DNA of 64,000 nucleotides from JBCBKL01 sp963922565. GTDB taxonomy: Bacteria; Pseudomonadota; Alphaproteobacteria; Rhodobacterales; Rhodobacteraceae. Shown here piece after piece: positions 54,023-63,100 of the stretch. The translations under genes and the position numbers were made by a program. The stretch's first letter is position 1, and each line of letters begins with the position of its first letter. The notes beneath the pieces were generated by a model that saw nothing but the letters and a program-made list of their open reading frames with translations, was not told the DNA's origin and ran no database searches. The DNA lies in assembly GCA_963922565.1 (NCBI GenBank), contig CAWUIQ010000016.1, forward strand, positions 1 to 64,000, written 5' to 3'.

Positions 54023-54922
54023 ATGTTAACGAAAAGGCTGGTCGGCGCGCTCGCGTTGGCCTTAGGGACGTTTTCCTTTGCTGACGGATCGATGGCCGCG
54101 ACCGTCAATACAACCTCAAACGTGGTTTTCATCGTAGATGAGTCCGGTTCGATGGGTGGCGAGCAGGACTTTCTTGCCAACACCGTGATCGATCAACTGG
54201 ATCAAGGGCTGTCGGATGCGGGTGTGACAAGCCGCAGCTACGGCGTTGTGGGCTATGGCGGACCCAACAGTGGCACGCCACGTTTGGTTCAATCCGGCGG
54301 TGGCCTCGAGAATGCCGCGACAACCAAGACCAATCTGCAAAGCCTGGTCACCTCGGGTGGCTTTGAAGACGGGTTCGCAGCGATCGACTTTGCGCTCAAC
54401 AACCTGAACTTCACAGCCGGCGCAGCCATCAACTTCATCCTTGTGACGGACGAAGACCGCGATGTGACATCGGGCCTTGGACTGACGGTACAGTCAATCC
54501 AGAACTCGCTGACCAGCGCCAATATCCTGCTGAACGCAGTAGTAAGCAATTCGTTCAGCTCGGATAACTCGCTGTCTGCCCTTGGTATCGACAGCGACGG
54601 AACCGCGTATGTTGCCGATGGCAGTGGCGGCTTCACCGAAGACACGGGCGGCACTGCCGGTGGAGGCTTCGGCACGACGACCGCGGACTATGTTGATCTT
54701 GCCATTGCGACGGGCGGTGCGGCATGGGACCTGAACCAGCTGCGTGCTGGCGGTAACCCCGCGACATCGTTCGCGAACGCCTTTATCGACATCAAGGTTC
54801 AAGAGATCATCTCTCAACCGCCGTCAGGGCCGAACCCGATCCCGCTGCCAGCTGGCATGCCGCTGCTGCTTGCGGGCCTCGGTGTATTTGGCTTCATGCG
54901 CCGTCGCGCCAGCGCGGCATAA
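54023..54922 (+). CDS. Secreted VWA-domain protein with VPLPA-type CTERM sorting signal
   Basis: A 299-aa protein: a signal peptide (about 1-26, ending GSMAA), a von Willebrand A domain (about 33-250) with MIDAS motif DESGSMG and a second site near VTDEDRD, then a C-terminal IPLPAGMPLLLAGLGVFGF helix and RRR tail. That tail is the VPLPA-CTERM/PEP-CTERM-like exosortase signal, so the protein is probably processed and anchored or released at the surface. GGAG eight bases before the ATG fixes the start. A TTGACA stands 75 bp upstream. An intrinsic terminator follows directly. Confidence 0.85.
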   Translation: MLTKRLVGALALALGTFSFADGSMAATVNTTSNVVFIVDESGSMGGEQDFLANTVIDQLDQGLSDAGVTSRSYGVVGYGGPNSGTPRLVQSGGGLENAATTKTNLQSLVTSGGFEDGFAAIDFALNNLNFTAGAAINFILVTDEDRDVTSGLGLTVQSIQNSLTSANILLNAVVSNSFSSDNSLSALGIDSDGTAYVADGSGGFTEDTGGTAGGGFGTTTADYVDLAIATGGAAWDLNQLRAGGNPATSFANAFIDIKVQEIISQPPSGPNPIPLPAGMPLLLAGLGVFGFMRRRASAA

Positions 54923-54944
54923 GCTAACAACCAAAAAACGAAGA

Positions 54945-54976
54945 AGCCCGCCCCCGGCCAGGGGCGGGCTTTTTTT
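54945..54976 (+). terminator. Rho-independent terminator after the VWA gene
   Basis: AGCCCGCCCC, loop CGGCCA, GGGGCGGGCT, then a run of T. Ten perfect pairs. It ends the VWA transcript before trxB. Confidence 0.93.
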
Positions 54977-55126
54977 GTTCGGGAGGCGCGTCGAACCGGA
55001 TCATCCTCGGTCTCCCCTTCATCGTCTAAGCGACTATGATGCCGGAACCACGACGTCGCGACGAGACGCCTTTCAATTGCCCACGGTCGCCCCTATTTTC
55101 TGCGCGACATCGATATGAGGCGCCAA

Positions 55127-56092
55127 ATGGCAGAGACACGCAAAACCAAAGTTCTGATCGTCGGCTCCGGCCCTGCTGGTTACACCGCCGGCGTATACGC
55201 ATCGCGCGCCATGCTCGAACCGATCCTTGTTCAAGGCATCGAACCGGGCGGTCAGCTCACCACCACGACCGAGGTCGAAAACTGGCCCGGCGACACCGAG
55301 GTCCAGGGCCCCGATCTGATGGTCCGGATGGAGGCGCATGCCAAAGCCATGGGATGCGAAATCATCAGCGACATCATCACCTCGATCGATTTTTCGAACC
55401 GTCCCTTTGTCGCGCAATCCGACAGCGGCACGGTCTACGTAGCCGACGCGGTCATCCTTGCGACCGGGGCGCGGGCAAAGTGGCTGGGCCTGCCGAGCGA
55501 AGAGAAATTCAAGGGCTTCGGCGTCTCGGCCTGTGCGACCTGCGACGGCTTTTTCTACCGCGGACAAGAGATTGTCGTGGTGGGCGGCGGTAACACCGCC
55601 GTCGAAGAGGCGCTCTTTCTGACCAACTTCGCCTCAAAGGTCACCCTCATCCACCGCCGCGACGAGTTGCGGGCCGAGAAGATCCTGCAGGATCGCCTGT
55701 TCAAGAACCCCAAGATCGAGCCGCTTTGGTTCCACCAACTCGAAGAGGTTGTCGGCGCTGACAACCCCCTCGGTGTCGAAGGCGTCAAGGTAAGGAACGT
55801 TCAGACCGGTGAGATCACCGAGATCCCGTGCAAGGGCGTCTTTGTCGCCATCGGGCACGCGCCCGCGAACGAGCTGGTCAAGGACGTGCTCGAAACGCAT
55901 ATGGGCGGCTATGTCGTGACCAAGCCGGACAGCACTGAAACCTCGATACCCGGCGTCTATGCCGCGGGCGATCTGACCGATCACAAGTATCGTCAGGCTG
56001 TGACCTCGGCCGGTATGGGCTGCATGGCCGCGCTCGAGGCCGAGCGATTCCTGGCGGAACAAGAGGATACGGTCGCCGAAGCGGCGGAATAG
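55127..56092 (+). CDS. trxB: Thioredoxin-disulfide reductase
   Basis: A 321-aa NADPH-flavoenzyme that keeps thioredoxin reduced. FAD motif LIVGSGPAGYTAGVYASR, redox disulfide CATC at 136-139 (ACATCDGFFYRG), NADPH motif VVGGGNTAVEEA and C-terminal YAAGDLTDHKYRQA. The second ATG is chosen because GAGG lies six bases before it; an ATG 12 bp earlier is possible. Monocistronic. Confidence 0.96.
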   Translation: MAETRKTKVLIVGSGPAGYTAGVYASRAMLEPILVQGIEPGGQLTTTTEVENWPGDTEVQGPDLMVRMEAHAKAMGCEIISDIITSIDFSNRPFVAQSDSGTVYVADAVILATGARAKWLGLPSEEKFKGFGVSACATCDGFFYRGQEIVVVGGGNTAVEEALFLTNFASKVTLIHRRDELRAEKILQDRLFKNPKIEPLWFHQLEEVVGADNPLGVEGVKVRNVQTGEITEIPCKGVFVAIGHAPANELVKDVLETHMGGYVVTKPDSTETSIPGVYAAGDLTDHKYRQAVTSAGMGCMAALEAERFLAEQEDTVAEAAE

Positions 56093-56199
56093 ATCACGTG
56101 GCGAGGGCTGCGTGATACCCCGTCGCTTCCGACGCAACTCAACTCTTGGGCGAGGTCGTTGATATCGCTAGGCTGGCTTTGTAGCCAGCCGAGACTCCC

Positions 56200-57525
56200 A
56201 TGCCGACAAACGAAGCCCTCGCTCATATCCCCCATCTGCCGACAACGCCCGTTGTCGGCCACACGCTTGATTTCCTGAGGGATCCTCTGGGCCTGCACCT
56301 GCGGTCGATCGAGACGTTCGGCCCGGTCTACAAGGTAAATGTCATTGGCCAATGGCGCGTCACCCTTGGCGCCGCCGACGCGCTCGAATTCATCCTGGGT
56401 GACACCGACCACCTGTTTTCGAGCTACCACGGCTGGGACGTGCTGCATCGCCTCTTTCCCGGGGGGCTGATGTTGCGCGATTTTGACGATCATCGCAGGC
56501 ACCGCCGGATCATGCAGGCCGCGTTTCGAAAGAATGCGCTGGACGCCTACCGCGATGAAATGCAGCGGGCCTTTGACCAGCTGGTCGAAGATCTGCCAGA
56601 GGGTCGTCGTTTTCGGTTCTATCCGGCCATCAAGGAAATGACGCTCAAGATGGGCGCGAGCGTGTTCATGGGGCTGCCGCTCGACGATCCGCGGACCGAC
56701 CGGCTTAACGCCGCCTTCGCAGCCGAGGTGGCAGCATCCATTGCGCCAATCAGGGTTCCGCTGCCCTTGACCGCAATGGGGCGCGGCGTGAAGGCGCGAA
56801 CATATCTGCGGGAAACGTTTCGCGACATGATCAAGGCGCGGCGGGAAAACGGTGGCAACGATTTCTTTTCGCAGATGTGCCATGCCGTCGATGATGACGG
56901 GACCAGCTGGACAGCCGACGAAATCCTCGACCATTTCAATTTCCTGATGATGGCGGCGCATGACACCACGGCTTCGAGCCTTGCCAAGGTGATATGGGCC
57001 TTGGGCGCGTATCCCGAATGGCAGGACCGTGTCAGGGCCGAGATCGATGCGTTGCCTGACGGTCCGCTGGACGATGAGGCGCTTGCGTCTTTGGACGTCA
57101 CCAACAGGGTCTTTCGCGAGGCCTTGCGCCTGTTGGCACCCGTGCCGTTCATCCCGCGCCGGGCTGAGCGCGCATTCGAGTATGAGGGCACCTCGGTTCC
57201 GGCCGGCACATGGGTCAGCGCGATCCCGGCCCTTGTCATGACGTCGCCGGAATACTGGACCGAACCGGAACGGTTCGACCCCGACAGGTTTTCACCGAAC
57301 CGCGCCGAGGATCGCAGCCACAAATACGCCTGGGCGCCGTTCGGGGGCGGCGCGCACAAGTGCATCGGGCTGCATTTCGCGACGATACAGGTAAAGCTGT
57401 TTCTTGCTGCCCTGCTGCGCCGGTACCGTGTCGAGATCGAAAACCCGATGAGCGAAACTTGGGCGCAAGTACCCATTCCGAAACCAAAATCCGGGCTGCC
57501 GCTTCGACTTGTGGCACGCGCATAA
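56200..57525 (+). CDS. Cytochrome P450
   Basis: A 441-aa soluble P450. The I-helix oxygen motif is AAHDTTAS, the K-helix EALR (ExxR), and the haem loop is FGGGAHKCIG with Cys388 as thiolate ligand. The N-terminal half (PVVGHTLDFLRDPLG...) recalls CYP51/CYP120-like families that act on sterols or retinoids, but the substrate is unknown. No ferredoxin or ferredoxin reductase gene is adjacent, so it must borrow redox partners. It stands alone between trxB and the sulfate-activation gene. Confidence 0.92.
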   Translation: MPTNEALAHIPHLPTTPVVGHTLDFLRDPLGLHLRSIETFGPVYKVNVIGQWRVTLGAADALEFILGDTDHLFSSYHGWDVLHRLFPGGLMLRDFDDHRRHRRIMQAAFRKNALDAYRDEMQRAFDQLVEDLPEGRRFRFYPAIKEMTLKMGASVFMGLPLDDPRTDRLNAAFAAEVAASIAPIRVPLPLTAMGRGVKARTYLRETFRDMIKARRENGGNDFFSQMCHAVDDDGTSWTADEILDHFNFLMMAAHDTTASSLAKVIWALGAYPEWQDRVRAEIDALPDGPLDDEALASLDVTNRVFREALRLLAPVPFIPRRAERAFEYEGTSVPAGTWVSAIPALVMTSPEYWTEPERFDPDRFSPNRAEDRSHKYAWAPFGGGAHKCIGLHFATIQVKLFLAALLRRYRVEIENPMSETWAQVPIPKPKSGLPLRLVARA

Positions 57526-57661
57526 CGGCAATGCGCTGATATTCGCACCAAAACAGGTTGTTTCGCATCCACCATATAGACATTCGCGGAAGACTGTGGC
57601 TATCCCCCGCACGAGCGGGCTCGGACCGCTGTTGGCACGCATGTAACGAAAGACATTTTGG

Positions 57662-59374
57662 ATGCAGAACAATCTATCGCCTGTTCCCGAACTCTACGTC
57701 TCCTATGAAAGCGCACAAAAGCTCAAGGTCGAAGCGGCGGATCTTGTCAGCTGGGACCTGACCCCTCGTCAGATTTGCGATCTGGAATTGCTGATGAACG
57801 GCGGATTTGCTCCGCTCAAGGGCTTTCTGACCGAGGCCGATTACAAAGGCGTCGTTGACAACATGCGTCTTGCCGATGGCAGCCTCTGGCCGATGCCGAT
57901 CACGCTGGATGTCGGCGAAGACTTTGCCCAAAGCCTCGAGATCGGCCAGGATATCGCGTTGCGCGACCAGGAGGGTGTCATCCTCGGGACAATGACGGTG
58001 ACCGACCGCTGGACACCGGACAAATCGAAAGAGGCCGAAAAGGTCTTTGGCGCCGACGACAGCGCGCATCCGGCCGTCAACTATCTGCACAACACCGCTG
58101 GTGCGGTGTATCTGGGTGGCCCGGTCACCGGCATTCAGCAACCCGTCCACTACGATTTCCGCGCGCGTCGCGACACGCCGAACGAATTACGCGCCTATTT
58201 CCGCAAGGTCGGCTGGCGCAAGGTTGTTGCCTTCCAGACCCGCAACCCCCTGCACCGGGCCCACCAGGAGCTGACATTCCGCGCCGCGAAAGAGGCGCAG
58301 GCCAACCTGCTCATCCATCCGGTGGTGGGCATGACCAAGCCTGGCGACGTCGACCACTTTACCCGGGTGCGCTGCTACGAGGCGGTGCTCGACAAGTATC
58401 CGGCCTCGACCACGGCAATGTCGCTCCTGAACCTCGCGATGCGCATGGCTGGCCCGCGCGAAGCGGTCTGGCACGGCCTGATCCGCAAGAACCACGGCTG
58501 CACCCATTTCATCGTGGGCCGCGACCATGCCGGACCGGGCAAGAACTCTGCCGGCGAGGACTTCTACGGCCCCTACGACGCGCAGGATCTGTTCCGCGAA
58601 TACCAGGACGAAATCGGCATCGAAATGGTCGACTTCAAACATATGGTCTATGTGCAAGAGCGCGCCCAATACGAACCAAATGACGAGATCGCGGATCGGG
58701 ACAACGTCACGATCCTGAACATCTCTGGCACCGAATTGCGGCGTCGTCTGGCAGAGGGGCTTGAGATCCCGGACTGGTTCAGCTTCCCCGAAGTGGTTCA
58801 GGAGCTGCGCCGCACACGTCCGCCGCGGTCCAAACAGGGCTTTACCGTCTTCTTCACCGGCTTCTCAGGTTCCGGCAAATCGACCATCGCCAACGCCCTT
58901 ATGGTCAAGCTGATGGAAATGGGTGGCCGGCCGGTTACGCTGCTTGACGGTGATATCGTGCGGAAAAACCTGTCATCCGAGCTCGGCTTTTCCAAAGAGC
59001 ACCGCGACCTCAACATCCGCCGCATCGGCTATGTCGCGTCCGAGATCACCAAGAACGGCGGCATCGCGATCTGCGCACCAATCGCGCCCTACGCCACGAC
59101 CCGCCGAGCCGTGCGCGAGGACATCGAAGCGTTTGGCGCTTTTGTCGAGGTCCATGTCGCGACCACCATCGAGGAATGCGAGCGGCGGGATCGCAAAGGT
59201 CTCTACAAGCTTGCCCGTGAAGGCAAGATCAAGGAATTCACAGGTATCTCGGATCCTTACGACGTACCGGAAAACCCCGAATTGCGGGTCGAGACCGAGA
59301 ATGTCGAGGTCGACAACTGCGCCCACCAGGTCATCCTGAAGCTGGAATCGATGGGCCTGATCGCCGCGAACTGA
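57662..59374 (+). CDS. Bifunctional sulfate adenylyltransferase/adenylylsulfate kinase
   Basis: A 570-aa fusion. The N-terminal ATP sulfurylase (about 1-385) has QTRNP (192-196), HRAH (198-201) and GRDHAGPGK and makes APS. The C-terminal APS kinase has the P-loop GFSGSGKS (400-407), DGDIVRKNLSSELGFSKEHRD and the FTGISDPYDVPENPE lid, and makes PAPS. Used for sulfate assimilation or sulfation. Other cys genes are not nearby. A strong terminator follows. Confidence 0.96.
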   Translation: MQNNLSPVPELYVSYESAQKLKVEAADLVSWDLTPRQICDLELLMNGGFAPLKGFLTEADYKGVVDNMRLADGSLWPMPITLDVGEDFAQSLEIGQDIALRDQEGVILGTMTVTDRWTPDKSKEAEKVFGADDSAHPAVNYLHNTAGAVYLGGPVTGIQQPVHYDFRARRDTPNELRAYFRKVGWRKVVAFQTRNPLHRAHQELTFRAAKEAQANLLIHPVVGMTKPGDVDHFTRVRCYEAVLDKYPASTTAMSLLNLAMRMAGPREAVWHGLIRKNHGCTHFIVGRDHAGPGKNSAGEDFYGPYDAQDLFREYQDEIGIEMVDFKHMVYVQERAQYEPNDEIADRDNVTILNISGTELRRRLAEGLEIPDWFSFPEVVQELRRTRPPRSKQGFTVFFTGFSGSGKSTIANALMVKLMEMGGRPVTLLDGDIVRKNLSSELGFSKEHRDLNIRRIGYVASEITKNGGIAICAPIAPYATTRRAVREDIEAFGAFVEVHVATTIEECERRDRKGLYKLAREGKIKEFTGISDPYDVPENPELRVETENVEVDNCAHQVILKLESMGLIAAN

Positions 59375-59405
59375 GCGGCACACTGAACATCCTTAACGAA
59401 TAAGA

Positions 59406-59436
59406 AAGGGCGGATCATGTGATCCGCCCTTTTTTG
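59406..59436. terminator. Bidirectional intrinsic terminator
   Basis: AAGGGCGGATCA, TG, TGATCCGCCCTT followed by a T-run; A residues precede the stem, so it can also serve the convergent DUF2125 gene on the other strand. Confidence 0.9.
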
Positions 59437-59455
59437 TTGCCATGACTGGCAGCGA

Positions 59456-60991
59456 TCACTGAATGCGCTGACCATTCGCCAGAACATGCCCTTGATCGTT
59501 GATTTCAAGCGTCGATGTGAGTGTGTCCTCGCCCTCGCCTGGCACCGCAAAAAGGCCGAGCATCATCCGCGCGCCTGACGCCTGCTCTTCCGGCAGCAGA
59601 CCCATGCCCACGAGCTTGTCGATCAACGTATTGCCACCGACAAGCTGCAGGTTCAGCGAACCCTGCGGTCTCGGCACGCCGCCAAAGGTCGTCAGATCGG
59701 CATTGTCAAAGGTAAACGCCCCGTCACCGGTCAGCCGCGCTCCGACGATGCTCAGCAGCAGCTGGTTGACCGTCAGTGAATTCAGCTCACCCGGGACCGC
59801 GCCAGATTCTTCGAGGGCCGCCGCCTGCTCGGGATCGAAGAGGTCGAACAGCAGCTTGGCCTTACCGCTCAGATCCACCACCAGATCCGCCGGATCACGC
59901 GGCAATTGGCCCGTCGCGTCAAAGAGCCCCCACAGCGCGTCCGCCATCTCGAAATCGTCGAGGTTGAGCAGAACCCTGAAATCCTGTTCGTCGTCTGATT
60001 TCTGGATCGGCATGCTGATCAGGCCGCGCGTTTCGCCAGTCGAGTAGGATATTGGCAGCGGCACGTCAGGCAGAACCATGTTCACGTTCGAGCCACGCTG
60101 CGCAACGTCGTAGAACAACCCGTCGGATGACATCCCGATCAGGACCGTACCGCCATCGGATGAGGTGTTTATGGCACCTGCACCGTCGGGTCCGTCGAAA
60201 GCAATCTCATTCGCGCCCGAAGCGAATTCAAACCCGCCTTCGAAAACCACGCCCGAAGCCAAAAGCGCACCCACATCCGCAGCGTTGCCCTGAAGCGGCA
60301 AAAGCCCGCCGCCGGTGAAGCTGAGGCCCTGCAGACCTCCATTCATTTTGAACGACGCGTCGCTGCCTTCGGGATCCTTGAAATCAAAGAGAAACGACAT
60401 CTCGTCGGCGTTAACGGTCTGGCTGTAATCGCGCAGCTCGCCGACTTTCATATTCGACGCGCCAAAAACGCCGGTCATGACGACCTCGAAGTTGCCCGCC
60501 TCGGCGATCAGATCGGCACCATCTACGTTCAGCCGATCAAAGCTGATGCGGAATTCGTCAGCATCGTAGGTATAATTCAGATCGTTCGGTATGCCCGCTA
60601 CGACCATGTCAAAGCCCGATTGCTCATAGGCCAAGGCCATATCAACGGGCTCCCCTCCCTCGGGTTGGCCCTTCACCGTCATCTGCATCACGGGTGGCAG
60701 CGTCACATTAACCGTTCCGTCAGCGTTCTCGGTAAAGACCATTTCGGGGACTTCAATGCGGGCATCCCCCATTTCGGCCTCCGGCGCCATGGGTAGCGTC
60801 ATGACGACATCCGTCACGGTCAATACGCCGCCGTTCAGGCTCTCGTTGCCATCCATCGTATAGCCGAATGACGCCATGTACGACTTCCAGTCGTTCCACA
60901 CATCCGCTGCGGTCAGGTCGGCCAACGCCCACGAGGGTGACAGGGCCAACGCAATAACCATCGGGGATGCACAACGAAACAGGCGAGACAT
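59456..60991 (-). CDS. DUF2125-family exported protein
   Basis: A 511-aa protein with a signal peptide (about 1-24, ending SWALA) and then an all-beta, repetitive sequence of acidic character, typical of the DUF2125 family conserved in Rhodobacterales. Probably periplasmic; the function is unknown. It starts 134 bp from the divergent SDR gene. Confidence 0.82.
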   Translation of the reverse strand: MSRLFRCASPMVIALALSPSWALADLTAADVWNDWKSYMASFGYTMDGNESLNGGVLTVTDVVMTLPMAPEAEMGDARIEVPEMVFTENADGTVNVTLPPVMQMTVKGQPEGGEPVDMALAYEQSGFDMVVAGIPNDLNYTYDADEFRISFDRLNVDGADLIAEAGNFEVVMTGVFGASNMKVGELRDYSQTVNADEMSFLFDFKDPEGSDASFKMNGGLQGLSFTGGGLLPLQGNAADVGALLASGVVFEGGFEFASGANEIAFDGPDGAGAINTSSDGGTVLIGMSSDGLFYDVAQRGSNVNMVLPDVPLPISYSTGETRGLISMPIQKSDDEQDFRVLLNLDDFEMADALWGLFDATGQLPRDPADLVVDLSGKAKLLFDLFDPEQAAALEESGAVPGELNSLTVNQLLLSIVGARLTGDGAFTFDNADLTTFGGVPRPQGSLNLQLVGGNTLIDKLVGMGLLPEEQASGARMMLGLFAVPGEGEDTLTSTLEINDQGHVLANGQRIQ

Positions 60992-61125
60992 ATAAGTTTC
61001 CTTTGATTAACGACTTCTTGACCAAAGTCGTGCGCCACAGCGTTGTCGTCAAGGGCTGCGGTCTGGACCTTGTTACATTGCGGGCGTACCACGACACGTA
61101 TGACAGCGGCGTGAAGGGGTATCTC

Positions 61126-61875
61126 ATGGATATGAACAACAAAACAGTGCTGATCACCGGGGCAAGTCGCGGCATTGGCGCTGCTGCGGCCAGGACATTT
61201 GCGGATGCTGGTGCAAATGTCGTTCTTGTCGCCCGCAGCGGCGACGCCATCGGCGAAATCGCGGGCGAGATCGGCGACCGGGCCATCGCCATTCCTTGCG
61301 ATATCTCCCGCTATTGGGAGGTTGAGGCCACCATCAACAAAACCGTCGAAACCTTTGGCGGCCTCGACGTGCTGATTGGCAATGCCGGGGTGATCGAGCC
61401 GATTGCGCATATGGACAAGGCCGACCCGGATGCTTGGGGCCACGTCATCGACATCAACCTCAAGGGCGTCTTTCACGGCATGCGGGCCGCTCTGCCGATC
61501 ATGCTGGAAAATGGCGGTGGTACGATCCTGACTGTGAGTTCCGGCGCAGCGCACGGCCCTGTCGAGGCGTGGAGCCACTATTGCGCCTCCAAGGCAGGGG
61601 CGGCGATGCTGACCCGCTGCGCAGACAAGGAATACGTTGACCGGGGGATCCGGGCCATGGGCCTTTCACCCGGCACCGTCGCCACCCAGATGCAGCGCGA
61701 AATCAAGTCGAGCGGTATCAATCCGGTCAGCCAGCTGGATTGGTCCGATCATATTCCGCCCGATTGGCCGGCTCGGGCGCTCCTTTGGATGTGCGGCGCC
61801 GATGCGGATGCATTCATCGGGCAGGAAATCTCGCTGCGGGACGAGGCCATACGTCAGCGGATCGGCCTTACATGA
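61126..61875 (+). CDS. Short-chain dehydrogenase/reductase
   Basis: A 249-aa NAD(P)-dependent SDR. Coenzyme motif TGASRGIG (11-18), NAGV, and the catalytic Ser-Tyr-Lys in SSGAAHGPVEAWSHYCASK. AAGGGG before the ATG supports the start. It overlaps the crotonase gene by four bases, so the pair probably act on the same (acyl) compound. The substrate is not predictable. Confidence 0.9.
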   Translation: MDMNNKTVLITGASRGIGAAAARTFADAGANVVLVARSGDAIGEIAGEIGDRAIAIPCDISRYWEVEATINKTVETFGGLDVLIGNAGVIEPIAHMDKADPDAWGHVIDINLKGVFHGMRAALPIMLENGGGTILTVSSGAAHGPVEAWSHYCASKAGAAMLTRCADKEYVDRGIRAMGLSPGTVATQMQREIKSSGINPVSQLDWSDHIPPDWPARALLWMCGADADAFIGQEISLRDEAIRQRIGLT

Positions 61876-62486
61876 TCGACGTCGAAAAGGCGGATGGCGT
61901 CTGGATGGTAACCCTGGACCGTCCTGACAAGGCGAATGCGCTGACGCACGCGATGTTGTCAGAACTCGCCACCATCGCAGAAGAGGCACAATCGGCGCGC
62001 GCGCTCATCCTGACCGGGCGGGGCAAGGTTTTCAGCGCGGGCGCGGATCTTGACGAGGCCCGCGCGGGTCTTGCCACCTCGGATGTGTGGGAACGGCTAT
62101 CCGGTGCCATTGCCGCCCTGCCCGGCCTGACGATCGCCGCGCTGAATGGCACACTGGCGGGTGGAGCCATGGGCATGGCGCTGGCTTGCGACATCCGCAT
62201 CGCGGTGCCTTCGGCAAAGTTCTTTTATCCGGTCATGAAGCTGGGGTTCCTGCCGCAACCGTCTGACCCCGCGCGGATGGCCGCACTGATTGGTCCGGCG
62301 CGGACGAAATACATTCTGATGGGCGGTCAGAAGATCCTTGCGGACGAAGCGCTGCACTTTGGCTTGATCGACCAGATCGTCGATCCCGAAGAATTGCGGC
62401 CGCGCGCATTGGCCCTTTGCACCGATACGGTCGCGGCCAAGCCCGCGCTTGCAGCAGATATCAAGCGTATGTGCCAGCCCCGGTGA
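61872..62486 (+). CDS. Short crotonase-fold protein without the hydratase glutamates
   Basis: A 204-aa enoyl-CoA hydratase/isomerase-family protein, about 50 residues shorter than usual. The CoA oxyanion-hole elements are present (GKVFSAGADLDEA and LAGGAMGMALACD). Where hydratases have Glu in GGGCELAMMCD it has Gly, and where they have Glu in AQPE it has Val (YPVMKLGF). Both catalytic acids are therefore missing, so it is unlikely to hydrate enoyl-CoA; an isomerase, thioesterase or binding role is possible. Its 3' end overlaps the convergent eda gene by 26 bp. Confidence 0.8.
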   Translation: MIDVEKADGVWMVTLDRPDKANALTHAMLSELATIAEEAQSARALILTGRGKVFSAGADLDEARAGLATSDVWERLSGAIAALPGLTIAALNGTLAGGAMGMALACDIRIAVPSAKFFYPVMKLGFLPQPSDPARMAALIGPARTKYILMGGQKILADEALHFGLIDQIVDPEELRPRALALCTDTVAAKPALAADIKRMCQPR

Positions 62487-63090
62487 CAGCGCTTGCCTTA
62501 TCGGTGATGGCCGTCCAGTTCCCGGCTTCCAGATCCGACTTGGGCACGATCCAACTGCCACCCACACAGATCACGTTCGGCAAAGCCAGGTAATCGCGAT
62601 AGGTCGCGGGTGTTATCCCTCCGGTCGGACAGAAGGAGGCCTGCGGCAAGGGTCCAGCGAGCGATTTCAGTGCCGGAGCGCCACCAACGGCCTCTGCCGG
62701 GAAGAATTTCAGCATGTCGATGCCGCGTTCGAGCATATGCATGACCTCGCTCGCCGTCACAGCGCCGGGCAACAGCGCCAGTTCAAGATCCTGGCAGGCA
62801 TCGATCAAACGATCCGTTGCACCCGGCGACACGGCAAAGACGGCACCCGCATCCTTGGCCGCCTTGGCATCCGATGCCGTGATCACCGTACCAGCGCCGA
62901 CCACGGCACCATCGACCGCAGCCATGCCACGAATGACATCCAGCGCCGCAGGCGTGCGCATCGTGACTTCGTGGACCGGCAGGCCGCCAGCGATAAGGGC
63001 CTTGGCCAGCGGTTCGGCGTGGGCGGCATCTTCGATGACCAAGACCGGGATCACCGGGGCCATCTGGCAGATTTCGCGGGTCGATTTCAT
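62461..63090 (-). CDS. eda: KDPG aldolase (2-dehydro-3-deoxy-phosphogluconate aldolase)
   Basis: A 209-aa class I aldolase that splits KDPG into pyruvate and glyceraldehyde 3-phosphate, the last Entner-Doudoroff step. HEVTMRTPAALDVIR carries the catalytic Glu-equivalent region, the Schiff-base lysine is in MLKFFPAEAVGG, and GGITPATYRDYL binds phosphate. It lies 10 bp after edd, so both come from one transcript. Confidence 0.95.
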   Translation of the reverse strand: MKSTREICQMAPVIPVLVIEDAAHAEPLAKALIAGGLPVHEVTMRTPAALDVIRGMAAVDGAVVGAGTVITASDAKAAKDAGAVFAVSPGATDRLIDACQDLELALLPGAVTASEVMHMLERGIDMLKFFPAEAVGGAPALKSLAGPLPQASFCPTGGITPATYRDYLALPNVICVGGSWIVPKSDLEAGNWTAITDKASAVTGAGTYA

Positions 63091-63100
63091 TGCCTGATCC

